DNA of 64,000 nt from NCBI RefSeq assembly GCF_022213955.1, contig NZ_JAKNTW010000011.1, forward strand, positions 284,958 to 348,957, given 5' to 3'. The position numbers and the translations under genes were made by a program. The notes under the pieces are model-generated. The model saw only the letters and a list, made by a program, of their open reading frames with translations. It had not been told where the DNA came from and did no database searches. This DNA is from Dolomitihabitans soli. GTDB taxonomy: Bacteria > Actinomycetota > Actinomycetes > Streptosporangiales > Streptosporangiaceae. Positions 1-8,216 of this stretch are shown in pieces. Every line of letters begins with the position of its first letter. Within the stretch, counting starts at the first letter, position 1.

Positions 1-2
1 CG

Positions 3-539
3 CGCCGCGAGATCCAGCCGGCCCGGCTCGCCGAGACCGCGGGCGTGTCGTACGACGAGTTCAGCAACCTGTCGGCCGACCTGCCCGTGCAGGCCATGCC
101 TGGCTCACCGCTGACGCTGCCGTCCGACGCCGCGGGCACCCGATGGGTGGACGGCGTGCACGCGCAGGACGCCGAGGTACTCGCCGACTACCGGCACCCG
201 CACTTCGGCCGGTGGGCGGCCGTGACCACCCGCCCGTACGGCTCAGGCCGCATCACCTGCGTCGGCACCATCCCCAACCCCGGCATGGCCACGGCGCTGT
301 TTCGCTGGCTCGTCCCCGATGCCGGGTCGTGGGGCGGCATGCCGGCGGGCGTCACCTCAACCGGCGCCGTCACGGCGGACGGGCGGCGGCTGCGCTTCCT
401 GCACAACTGGACCTGGCAGGAGATCGCCGTCACGGCACCAATCGCGGTGCGCGACGTGCTCGCCAGCGCTGACCATGCGACCGGTGCGGAGCTACGTCTC
501 GGTCCATGGGATGTACGCGTCCTGCTGGAGATGCCATAG
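3..539 (+). CDS. GH42 beta-galactosidase, C-terminal part (5' truncated by window)
   Basis: The reading frame is open from the first bases of the window, so the gene starts upstream. The visible ~178 residues match the end of GH42 beta-galactosidases: the last part of the trimerisation domain followed by the small C-terminal beta domain (motifs DAEVLADYRHPHFGRWAAVT and GSGRITCVGTIPN). Neither catalytic glutamate of the GH42 barrel is in view. The family hydrolyses terminal beta-galactosides in the cytoplasm. The nearest complete sugar-use genes lie at 8217-17943, so a shared carbohydrate neighbourhood is possible, but an IS remnant and a clp locus lie between. Confidence 0.8.
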   Translation, partial: RREIQPARLAETAGVSYDEFSNLSADLPVQAMPGSPLTLPSDAAGTRWVDGVHAQDAEVLADYRHPHFGRWAAVTTRPYGSGRITCVGTIPNPGMATALFRWLVPDAGSWGGMPAGVTSTGAVTADGRRLRFLHNWTWQEIAVTAPIAVRDVLASADHATGAELRLGPWDVRVLLEMP

Positions 540-825
540 CCGTCGCTGCGCCATGGCCCGTCGGGCCGGGGCCGCCTCCTCGGCCGCGGGGGTGCACGCG
601 GTGCCGCACGCCATGCGCGGGCAGGGCGTGCGGCGATGTGGAGGCTGCGGCGCTGAGGGCACACGTCACTGGATGAGGGCGCGGATGGGATCGCATTCGG
701 CGTCGCCGCGCCGGACCGGCCCCATCCTGGCATGTGCGGTGCCAGAACGACGAGTACTAACGCCGGCGCGCCCAGATCGCCCGGCTTACGAGAGAACTGA
801 CCGCGGTCGAGTAGGCGTCCAGTAT

Positions 826-1335
826 TACGCGGCAGTACACCTTGCCCACGACACCCGGAGACCGCACCTGGCCGGAGTGACCGCGCACCCGACCGGGGCG
901 TGGACGGTGCAGCAGGCCCGAAATCTCGTGATGGACCTGGGGAAGCGTATCGCCGGGCTGCGGTTCTTGATCCACGATCGCGACCCGCTCTTCACCTCCG
1001 CCTTCCGGGAGGTCTTCACGGCTGAAGGGCTCCGGATCATCACCACGCTGCCGCGGACGCCGAGGATGAACGCCATCTGCGAGCGCGTCATCGACACCCT
1101 GCGCCACGAACTCCTGGACCGGATCCTGATCCTCAATGAACACCACCTGGCACTCGTGCTCCGCGAATACCTGACCCACTACAACGGGCACCGGCCGCAC
1201 CAGTCGCGGCACCAACGTCCCCCGGACATCGCAACGCAGCCCGCCCGGCACGTGACCGACCTCAACGACCTACGATCCATCCGCCGAAAACCCGTCGTCA
1301 CCGGCGTGATCAACGAATACCACCACGCCGCTTAA
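826..1335 (+). pseudogene. IS integrase/transposase remnant (rve fold, 5' truncated)
   Basis: This is the C-terminal two thirds of an rve-fold (IS3/IS481-like) transposase. Visible are the second catalytic aspartate in LIHDRDPLF, the glutamate in MNAICERV, and the typical tail ending VITGVINEYH-like (TGVINEYHHAA). The first catalytic Asp and the N-terminal HTH are missing, and the frame upstream of about 826 shows no homology, so it cannot be active. A second, shorter piece of the same IS lies at 18372-18660; the stretch encoding RPHLAGVTAHPTGAWTVQQ is nearly identical in both, and the two pieces overlap only there. Confidence 0.75.
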
Positions 1336-1461
1336 CCGCAGCTCAGACCACGTAACGCAATATTCGAGCGGCACATGCACACCCACGTGGATTTCAAGCG
1401 CAGGGGCGGTAGACCCGAACTAGACCACTACGTGCGTATAGGCGTGGGCTTTTGAATACAG

Positions 1462-1487
1462 TTGCCCTGGACTGGCATTGGCCCTGG
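1462..1487 (+). promoter_or_regulatory. imperfect direct repeat upstream of the clpP pair
   Basis: The 230-bp space between the IS remnant and the clpP start contains TTGCCCTGG (1462-1470) and TTGGCCCTGG (1478-1487), repeated on one face about 16 bp apart and about 80 bp before the start codon. ClgR/PopR-type regulators activate clpP operons from sites upstream of the promoter, and a regulator of that type is encoded next door, so this is a candidate site. The assignment is inference; no palindrome of a documented consensus was recognised. Confidence 0.3.
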
Positions 1488-1565
1488 AGGTCACGCTGCT
1501 CAGAGCAGATCTGCCCCAGGCGGATCGTGTCGACGCCGATCCGGATCACCCCACATGATGGACGT

Positions 1566-2192
1566 ATGAGAGAAGAATCGAAACTTCCGCTGTTCAACGA
1601 GCGGGTAAGACGCGAGCTCTACGAGCAGCGTGTTCTCGTTCTCGACGGCCCTCTCGATGATGACAATGGGACGCTGCTGGCCACGCAACTGATGGCACTC
1701 GCCACGCAGGACGCGTCGACCGACATCGCATTGTGGATTCACTCCCCGGGCGGCTCGGTCCCCTCGATGCTGGCGATCCGCGACATCATTCGACTCGTTC
1801 CCTGTGACGTATCGACCCTCGTGCTGGGCATCGCTTACAGCGCCGGGCAATTCCTGCTGTCATCGGGGGCCAGAGGGAAGCGCCGCGCCCTGCCGCACGC
1901 ACGCGTCCTGATGCACCAAGGCTCGGCGGGAATCGGCGGCACCGCAGTCGACATCGAACTGCAGGCCGGCGACCTTCGGCATACTCGCGACACGGTGCTC
2001 GGTCTTATCGCCGAGGACACGGGTCAGCCCGTCGAGCGCATATTCGAGGATTCTCTGCACGACCGTTGGTATACAGCGCAAGAGGCCCTGGAGTACGGCT
2101 TCATAGATGCAATCGTGCAGAACTTCGGCGAAGTCGCGCCACACAATCGCCCGCGGCCCGGATTCGGCGTCACCGAAGGAGTCGGTCAGTGA
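1566..2192 (+). CDS. clpP: ATP-dependent Clp protease proteolytic subunit
   Basis: 208-residue ClpP, the usual family length. The triad is complete: Ser92 in GIAYSAGQFLL, His117 in ARVLMHQ and Asp166 in LHDRWYT, with the 25- and 49-residue spacings of ClpP. ClpP forms double heptameric rings that degrade proteins unfolded by ClpX or ClpC. The ATG at 1566 is chosen because the longer frame reaches back into the promoter region; the other nearby ATGs (1555, 1558) are out of frame. The stop codon overlaps the GTG start of the second clpP gene (GTGA), so the two are translationally coupled. Multiple clpP operons are normal in actinomycetes; this resembles an accessory pair (clpP3/P4-like) because a PopR-like gene is adjacent. 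Confidence 0.93.
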   Translation: MREESKLPLFNERVRRELYEQRVLVLDGPLDDDNGTLLATQLMALATQDASTDIALWIHSPGGSVPSMLAIRDIIRLVPCDVSTLVLGIAYSAGQFLLSSGARGKRRALPHARVLMHQGSAGIGGTAVDIELQAGDLRHTRDTVLGLIAEDTGQPVERIFEDSLHDRWYTAQEALEYGFIDAIVQNFGEVAPHNRPRPGFGVTEGVGQ

Positions 2193-2779
2193 CCACATAT
2201 ACAATCCCGAACGTCATCGCTCAGAATCCTCGTGGCGAGCGGATCATGGATGTCTACTCGCACCTGCTCACCGAGCGAATCGTCTATCTGGGCACCGCGA
2301 TCGACGCGGGCGTCGCGAACGCGCTCATCGCGCAGCTGATTTTTCTCGAGTCAGACAACCCCGATGCCGAAATACAGTTCTATATCAACTGCGAAGGCGG
2401 AGACCCGAGCGCAATGCTCGCGATATACGATACTATGCGCCATATCCGGCCGCGGATTTCGACAACCTGCGTTGGGCAAGCCGTCGCGGTGGGTGCCGTC
2501 CTTCTCGCGGCGGGTGCCGAGGGAAAGCGTGCCGCTCTCCCACACGCACGAGTAATCCTGCACCAACCGGCCGCTCAAGGGCGCGGAACGATCCCCGATC
2601 TCATCCTGCAAGCCGACGAGGTCGTACGTGTCCGGGCAGACATCGAACGCATACTGTCACGGCACACCGGCCAGACGATCGAGACCCTACGCGCCGACAC
2701 TGATCACGATCGCGTGTTCACCGCGACCGCGGCCTTGGAGTACGGGCTCCTCGATCAGATCATCGAGGAGCATTCATAG
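2189..2779 (+). CDS. ClpP paralogue lacking the catalytic serine
   Basis: 196-residue ClpP-fold protein starting at GTG 2189, inside the stop of the upstream clpP. The position of the nucleophile reads VGQAVAVGAVLL, so residue 100 is Ala (codon GCG) where active ClpPs have Ser in GQAASMG. His125 (VILHQ) and Asp174 (DHDRVF) are kept at the normal spacing, so this is a specific loss in an otherwise sound fold. By analogy with plant/cyanobacterial ClpR and other mixed ClpP rings it probably forms a structural or regulatory ring with the active partner. That it assembles with the upstream protein is inference from overlap and co-transcription. An intact, repeat-free frame argues against a decaying gene. 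Confidence 0.88.
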   Translation: MTTYTIPNVIAQNPRGERIMDVYSHLLTERIVYLGTAIDAGVANALIAQLIFLESDNPDAEIQFYINCEGGDPSAMLAIYDTMRHIRPRISTTCVGQAVAVGAVLLAAGAEGKRAALPHARVILHQPAAQGRGTIPDLILQADEVVRVRADIERILSRHTGQTIETLRADTDHDRVFTATAALEYGLLDQIIEEHS

Positions 2780-2805
2780 CCCCGTGAACGACCCGGCAAG
2801 CCGCG

Positions 2806-3174
2806 CTATGCGGCCAGAGCATACGCCGCCGAGCAGGTAGCACCCCTCGACGCGCTGTGCTGAGCAGACCGCAGGTTCTCGGTAACAGCAAGCGTCAGCT
2901 CGACGAGGGTCACATCCAGCGCGCCGGCGACCGCAGCGATCATTTCGCTCGACGGCTCTTTGACGCCTCGTTCCATCTCGGAGAGATATTGCGGCGACAC
3001 TCCGGCGCGACTTGCCGTCTCGCTCAACTTCTCGCCCCGCTCTTGACGAAGGCCTCTCAGACACTCACCGAGCACCTGCCGCCACAACGGCTCGCGAGCC
3101 GGAGAGGGCTTGAGGGCGGTCCGGTCGATCGCTGGACGTAGCGGCGGGATGGAGGAGGCCATGCCTCCCACCAT
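2806..3174 (-). CDS. XRE-family regulator, ClgR/PopR type, with YALAA C-terminus
   Basis: 122-residue protein with an N-terminal arm, an XRE helix-turn-helix at about residues 36-90 (LRQERGEKLSETASRAGVS, then PQYLSEMERGVKEPSSEM) and a short tail. The HTH is the ClgR/PopR type that activates clp genes in actinomycetes; members of this group are known to be removed by ClpP through C-terminal alanines. Here the tail ends SAAYALAA, identical in its last five residues to an SsrA degradation tag. The gene converges on the clpP pair, 26 bp from its end. Start is uncertain: ATG 3174 has no clear SD and could be leaderless; ATG 3162 has GGGAGG only 1 nt away. Confidence 0.85.
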   Translation of the reverse strand: MVGGMASSIPPLRPAIDRTALKPSPAREPLWRQVLGECLRGLRQERGEKLSETASRAGVSPQYLSEMERGVKEPSSEMIAAVAGALDVTLVELTLAVTENLRSAQHSASRGATCSAAYALAA

Positions 3175-3399
3175 AAATAGGCAGGGTGTTCGAGTTCTGC
3201 CGGCTTCGCGCAGAGCAGAACCAGTCCCTGCCTCCTCCGCTCAGCCTCAGGGCACATTTGCGCGCGCACCGAGTGATCGCTGTGGCGGCGATCGATCCGG
3301 CGCCCCGCCGGGCCGACCGGGCGGACGTTCCTGCACAGCCCTGGGCCGGGTCGGAGGCGACCTCCCGGCGCGTCCGGCCCGCCCGCACAGGGTCGCGCG

Positions 3400-3513
3400 T
3401 CACACCGCCTGGCTCAGCATCTGCTCCGAGGTGAACGCCAGCAGGCCGGACAGGCGGCCTTCGTGTCCAAGACCACTCTGCCCGAACCCACCGAACGGAG
3501 TGTCCAGGCTGCG
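3400..3513 (-). pseudogene. aldehyde dehydrogenase C-terminal remnant
   Basis: The last 37 codons before the stop at 3400 read as the end of an NAD(P)-dependent aldehyde dehydrogenase: PFGGFGQSGLGHEG followed by LSGLLAFT. Nothing upstream in this frame belongs to the family; the open frame continues antisense to an MFS fragment. The catalytic Cys and cofactor fold are absent. This is a leftover from deletion or recombination. Confidence 0.6.
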
Positions 3514-3559
3514 GATCGGCATCGTGGTGGTGAACAACGGGGCCCCCAACAATCCCAGG

Positions 3560-3815
3560 GTGTTGTTCGTCGGTGGCATGGTGCCGTCGCTGCAGTTCCG
3601 CGTGGTGAGTCTGGCCGGCCCCGGCGGCGCGCTGGTGGCCTCGCTACCCGGTTCAACGATCAACGTGGGCATCGCGTTCGGCTCGGTCGCCGACGGCGTG
3701 GCGATCAGCGACTTCAGCGCCTCGGCTCCGGTGATCGCCGGACTGATCATCGCGCTGATCGCCATCCCAGCAGCCTGGGCCACCAGTTTCCTCAAGTCGC
3801 CGATGGTCCAGGGAG
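3560..3815 (+). pseudogene. MFS transporter C-terminal remnant
   Basis: The frame reads as the last membrane segments of a DHA1-type major facilitator protein: QFRVVSLAGPGGALVASLPG, then STINVGIAFGS, then a hydrophobic helix GLIIALIAIPAAWATSFL. No start or earlier helices are present, and the frame runs on into unrelated sequence to 3898. With the aldehyde dehydrogenase remnant it marks 3175-3978 as a deletion scar. Confidence 0.6.
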
Positions 3816-3978
3816 CGGCGGAGCTTGCCCCTGATGCCGCGTTGTACACGCGCCGGCCATGCACACCACCATTGCGCACCTGTGAGAGACCTCCGTAGTG
3901 TGAGCTTCCCCCACCGATGATCGGAGTCTCGTTGCACGAGATGGAGCGACGCTTGCCGACCAGCGGTCCAGGTGGGAA

Positions 3979-5082
3979 ATGAGTCCGGAGATCCCCGGAC
4001 CCTGGCCGGGGCCCGATTACACGGCGGGGGCAAACGGATCCGGAAATGATGGGGTCGAGATCGACCGCAGGGGTGTGCGGGCCGTTTCCGGCAAGCTCAT
4101 CCAGCTAGCCCACGACGGCAGCGACAACAGCGCGATCACGCATACTCAACTCGTCATGGGCTTCCCCTGGGAGTTTCCCAACGACCTCGCCAGGTGTCTC
4201 CACGGCGCCGGCCAGTCGGTGCGCATTTTCTGGAACGACCTGCACGCCGAGATCGGTACGGCCGGAGTCCTGACCGAACGAGCCTGTACCAGATATGATC
4301 TTGTAGATAATCCCCGGCTCGGTGACATGCCCTTCCTGGAGGCGGGCTCCGAGGGAGTGCGGCCTCCCGACCGGCTTGGAGAGCGGCCTTCCATTCAGTT
4401 CGGTGGTCCGAGCCGCCTCTACCCCAACGGTAGTGAGCCGCTGCCGTTGGTGGTCGATGACGGCGTCGAGCGGGTGACCGCGGAAATGGCGGTGACGAGT
4501 TTCTACCGGCCCTCGGCCGGTGATGGTATCCCGGCGTTCCTCGAGCAGCTGATCGGCTCCCTGGTCGACGTGGCGAACACCCTGCCGCTCCGGGCGCGGG
4601 ACCTGCACGACGCTCCATGGAGCGGTGAGACCGCCGACCTGACGCAGCGCGCACTGCGGCAGATCTACGAAAATGTGATCTACCTGGCCACCTGGGCTGA
4701 CACCCTGAATGCGGCGTGCAGGAGGTTCCTGGAAGTCGTCGACTGGTACGTCACGAACTTCCACGAGATGGCGGACCCGAATCGTCGCTACTGGGATGAG
4801 CTCCTTGATTTCGGCAGCACGGCGGACAGCCGGACCCGGAGTTTCCTCAGGGCGGCGAACCTCCAGTTCCTCGAGGTTTTTGACATGATTCCCCAGCCCT
4901 TCACGGAGAACCTTCCGGGCCTGATGGTGGTCGACGAGGATCTCGAGTGGAGCCGCTACCAGGTCTGGTGGCACCAGAAGTACGGCTCAGCAGCGCCCAA
5001 CCTGCGCAGCGGCCAGCAGTGGGTGGAGGAGCACCAACGGCTCCTCGAAGCCCGGGAGGCGGCGGAGCGGACGTACGGCTAG
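3979..5082 (+). CDS. hypothetical protein with WXG100/ESX-like helical segments
   Basis: 367 residues, ATG preceded by AGGTGG. Two stretches look like the helical-hairpin units of ESX (type VII) secretion substrates: residues ~25-110 (VEIDRRGVRAVSGKL.. with FWNDLHAEIG) and ~205-280 (APWSGETADLTQRALRQIYE, then a long amphipathic helix and WYVTNF). No C-terminal toxin domain is recognisable; the end is charged and helical. No secretion ATPase is nearby. Function unknown; an exported or envelope-associated role is inference from the WXG-like pattern alone. Confidence 0.6.
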   Translation: MSPEIPGPWPGPDYTAGANGSGNDGVEIDRRGVRAVSGKLIQLAHDGSDNSAITHTQLVMGFPWEFPNDLARCLHGAGQSVRIFWNDLHAEIGTAGVLTERACTRYDLVDNPRLGDMPFLEAGSEGVRPPDRLGERPSIQFGGPSRLYPNGSEPLPLVVDDGVERVTAEMAVTSFYRPSAGDGIPAFLEQLIGSLVDVANTLPLRARDLHDAPWSGETADLTQRALRQIYENVIYLATWADTLNAACRRFLEVVDWYVTNFHEMADPNRRYWDELLDFGSTADSRTRSFLRAANLQFLEVFDMIPQPFTENLPGLMVVDEDLEWSRYQVWWHQKYGSAAPNLRSGQQWVEEHQRLLEAREAAERTYG

Positions 5083-5349
5083 GGTCATCAACCGCCTGGC
5101 CTGACCCTGCGGGTCGCGCTTCCGTGGACGGACCGGCGCTCAGGGGCCGTCGATGGCTGATGGAACAGCTCGAGTACGCCCTCCACCTGCCGGTCACGAT
5201 CTGGTACGGCGTACAGGGGCGTCAGGTGAGTCGTCGAATTCGCCGTACAGGAGTGCCGGCCCATGTCCGGCTGCGGCGGAGTACGGTGCACTGGTCGTGG
5301 AAGTAGACGAAGCCGCGGGCATCCGGTGAGCCTGCCGCCCGGACCTCGG

Positions 5350-5640
5350 TATCACAAATTAGACCAGTGGTCGGCGATGGCGTTACGACCGCCTGGGCGA
5401 CTCAACGCTGGTACGGCGAGGTCATCGCCGAACCCGGCTCCATGGTCGAACCGTACCTCCGGGAAGCCGGGCCGCCCACGAGCATCCCGGAGGCCGTGCA
5501 CTCCGGATCCTGGGTCACCGAACCCGAGGACCACGGACGGACCTGCCTGGAGACCTATCTCTTCCTCACCGGGCGCATGAGCGGCCGGTTCATCAACCGT
5601 GCATGGCTGGGCGAGAAGAGAAGCCTCTACACGCGGTGTC
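5350..5640 (+). pseudogene. degraded DUF6461-like gene
   Basis: Two frames carry pieces resembling the intact gene at 22393. In one, codons at 5352-5372 read HKLDQWS, matching DKFDQWS near that protein's start. In the other, the end reads CLETYLFLTGRMSGRFINRA, similar to NLFLAVMGYTTGRFIDDTW. The frames do not join, so the gene is broken by indels. The DNA match at the 5' piece (acaaatt.gaccagtggtcg) is close. Confidence 0.4.
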
Positions 5641-5656
5641 TCAGTCTCCTCGGGGG

Positions 5657-7681
5657 TCAGCCGGCCGTGACGCGGTACAGGACGTGGTCGTCGGAGATGA
5701 AGATGCGGCCGTCGGGGTGGACGGCCAGGTGCTGGGCCTTCTGGTCGACGACCAGCTGGCTGGTGCGCGTGGCCGGGTCGCACGAGAACACCAGGTGGTT
5801 CTGGACCAGGGCGTAGATCCGGCCGCTGCGGTCGCGGGCGAGCTCGCCTGCGGTGCTGCCGGTGTCGGGGGCGAGCTGCACTCGGTGCACGACCTGCCGA
5901 GTGGCGACGTCGAAGGCGAAGAGCTGCCCGTCGGCGAGCCCCCAGACGAGGCCGGCGGAGTCCACCACGAGGCCCGGGATCGTCTCGGCTCCCGGGACCG
6001 GTGTCACCTCGAAGGCCTTGCCGCTGGAGACCGCCCACCCGAACAGGCGGGCCTCGGTCTGCGTCGGGCTCGGCACCGTGTAGCCGCCGTGAATCGAGGT
6101 GCCGCCGATGATCAGGCCGCCCGCGTAGGTCAGGCTCACGACGGACTGGTCGGTGACGACCGGCAGGTGCACGGTCGCCTGCAGGGTGGCCTTGTCGACG
6201 GTGACGAGGGCGCCGCCCAGGGTCGTCACATCCGGCATGGTGCCGTAGGCCATGTGGGTGCCCGCGTCGGTCATCGCCCGGGCGCGTGCCTGATGCTGCG
6301 CCTTCAGGTCGATGAGTTTCACCGGGTTGTCGGCCGTGCCCGGAGGCCCGGGCGCGTATTCGGGGCTCGACCACGGTAGGGAGGGGTCGTAGCGGTACAG
6401 CCGGGAGTCCGGGTAGCCGCCGATCCAGATGGCGCCGTCGATGTCGCGGATGCTCTCAATCTGCGCGAACCGCTGGTAGGTCGCCTCCCCCGTGCCGGGA
6501 TCGACCTCGGCGTAGCCGCTGAGGTAGCCGCCCGCGTACACGGTGCCGTTCGCGCCCGCGTGGAGGCTCGCGACCTGGATCGGCTCGCCGGGGACGTCGG
6601 TCTGGATGGTGGCGCTCTGGCCGGTGATGGGGTTGTACTGGAACAGGGCGCCCCGCCACAGGAGCCCCACGACGGACAGGCCGGGCCAGCCCTGCCGGTC
6701 CAGGTCGGCCCAGCCGATGCCGCGATTGTTGGCCACCCGGCCAGGGATGTAGGGCTCGACCGGGGTGAGGCGGCGCGTGCGCGGGTGGTAGGCGGTGAGG
6801 CGGTTCTTCTGCGTGAAGTACACCTCGCCCCGACGGCCGGGCGGTGAAACGTCGAGCCCGGCGACGCCGTCGATGAGGTCGGTCCACTTCCCCGCCTCGA
6901 TGTCGTAGACCCCGAGCCTGCCCTCGATCGCGACGCCGAACCGGGCGTAGAGCCGGCCGTCGTAGACGTTGAGGTCATGGGCGGTGATCCCGATGCCGTC
7001 GCCGATCCCTTCGGGGAGCGGGAGCTCGCGCATCTTGCCCGTGCGCTTGTCGATCTCGAAGATGTGCGCGTCCGGCTGGGTGCCCGCGTAGATGTGGGAA
7101 CCCCAGAGAGTGGTGCTACGCACGTACTCGAGCCCGGGCAGGAGCTGGCCGTAGTCCCGCGTCTGGCCGGTGCGCGGGTCGTAGCGGAAGACGCGGCCGC
7201 CGGGGTACGTGCCGCCGTAGAGGCGGTCGTCCTCGTCGACGGCCAGGCGGTAGATGTAGCTCTCGGAGGGAAGGGGCCGGCCCAGGTCCTCGATCGGGCT
7301 GTCCGGGCCCGGCCGGCGGCGGTAGAGGCGGCCGCTGGTGTAGGCACCGACGTAGATCGTGCCGTTCCGGGTGGAGACCACGGCGTAGGCGCCCGGCGTG
7401 CCCTCCAGGGGCTGGCTGGTCAGCGTCTTGCCGGTGGCGGGATCGACCGAGTTGAGCCGGGCGGGCTCGCCGGACGAGGCGGACCACAGGACCGGCTTCC
7501 CGTACGGTCCTCGGGCAACCGTGCCGCCGATGAGCAGGACGTCCTTGAGGGGTGAGCCCAGAGCGTCGACGACGGGGGCAGCGGCGCTGGCAGCGGCAGT
7601 GCCTGGCCGCAGTATCGGGCCGGCCAGCGCCGCGACCGAGGCCGTGGCGGAGACCGCGAGTAACCGGCGACGTGTGAGCAT
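5657..7681 (-). CDS. Tat-exported beta-propeller protein
   Basis: 674 residues. The N-terminus MLTRRRLLAVSATASVAALA is a twin-arginine signal followed by an Ala-rich cleavage region. The rest is a series of PQQ/WD-like beta-propeller blades with recurring patterns such as TIYVGAYTSGRLYR, LYGGTYPGGRVFRYD and IWIGGYPDSRLYRYD. No catalytic motif is visible; similar secreted propellers bind polysaccharides or act as lyases. It is transcribed in the same direction as the sugar-transport operon but separated from it by about 540 bp of remnant sequence, so it probably has its own promoter. Function unassigned. Confidence 0.8.
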   Translation of the reverse strand: MLTRRRLLAVSATASVAALAGPILRPGTAAASAAAPVVDALGSPLKDVLLIGGTVARGPYGKPVLWSASSGEPARLNSVDPATGKTLTSQPLEGTPGAYAVVSTRNGTIYVGAYTSGRLYRRRPGPDSPIEDLGRPLPSESYIYRLAVDEDDRLYGGTYPGGRVFRYDPRTGQTRDYGQLLPGLEYVRSTTLWGSHIYAGTQPDAHIFEIDKRTGKMRELPLPEGIGDGIGITAHDLNVYDGRLYARFGVAIEGRLGVYDIEAGKWTDLIDGVAGLDVSPPGRRGEVYFTQKNRLTAYHPRTRRLTPVEPYIPGRVANNRGIGWADLDRQGWPGLSVVGLLWRGALFQYNPITGQSATIQTDVPGEPIQVASLHAGANGTVYAGGYLSGYAEVDPGTGEATYQRFAQIESIRDIDGAIWIGGYPDSRLYRYDPSLPWSSPEYAPGPPGTADNPVKLIDLKAQHQARARAMTDAGTHMAYGTMPDVTTLGGALVTVDKATLQATVHLPVVTDQSVVSLTYAGGLIIGGTSIHGGYTVPSPTQTEARLFGWAVSSGKAFEVTPVPGAETIPGLVVDSAGLVWGLADGQLFAFDVATRQVVHRVQLAPDTGSTAGELARDRSGRIYALVQNHLVFSCDPATRTSQLVVDQKAQHLAVHPDGRIFISDDHVLYRVTAG

Positions 7682-7781
7682 AACGGGATCCTCCAGCGGT
7701 TACGGTCCTATCCGTTATTTGAAGGACCACGTTAGGCGTTCGCGAAGGCGCTAACAAGAACATTACGGTCTTCACCGATAT

Positions 7782-7862
7782 TCATTCGTATAGGCGCTCC
7801 AGGACCGCTGCCACCCCATCCTCGTGGTTGGCCAGGGTGCGCCGGACGATCGCGGACAGCAC
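7782..7862 (-). pseudogene. possible Cof-type HAD phosphatase C-terminal remnant
   Basis: The final codons before the stop at 7782 read LANHEDGVAAVLERLYE, close to the ending of Cof-like HAD hydrolases (..NDEDGVAAVLERL). Only about 27 codons are recognisable; the catalytic motifs are absent. Confidence 0.35.
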
Positions 7863-8216
7863 CGTGCCCGCGACGACTGAGAAGGCGCTGACCCACTGCC
7901 CCCCTCAGCGCGCACGAGCACACCACGCGGACGACTTCGGTCTGCTCGTGCGCCTTCATCCTGGCCGCGGCGGGACTGCTGGTCGGTAAGCGGGGCCACC
8001 TCACGCTGGGGCTGCGCGCTCCATCCGCGCTCTCATCCTGCGCTTGGTCCGGGAGAATCCGGGCTGGGGCCGACTCGCAGCGTCCTCCACGAATACTCAC
8101 ATGCCGCTTGAACTGCACGGATGGAGTTTTCGGCAGGCGCACTGGCCCCCCTCAGCGAACTCACCGCCCCGCTCGTCGAGGCATCAGGCGACACGGTTCA
8201 GATCGGGACCTGGACA
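7863..8216. other. 354-bp stretch without a supported gene
   Basis: Several short overlapping frames exist but none has a recognisable domain, SD and codon bias together. The plus-strand frame ending at 8227 (LSELTAPLVEASGDTVQIG) looks protein-like and may be the end of another deleted gene. No promoter-like or hairpin element was noticed. Confidence 0.4.

Noticed and set aside
5352..6374. Minus-strand 340-codon frame
   Set aside because: It is an alternative frame of the Tat-exported propeller gene with Arg/Pro/Gly-rich, domain-free sequence.
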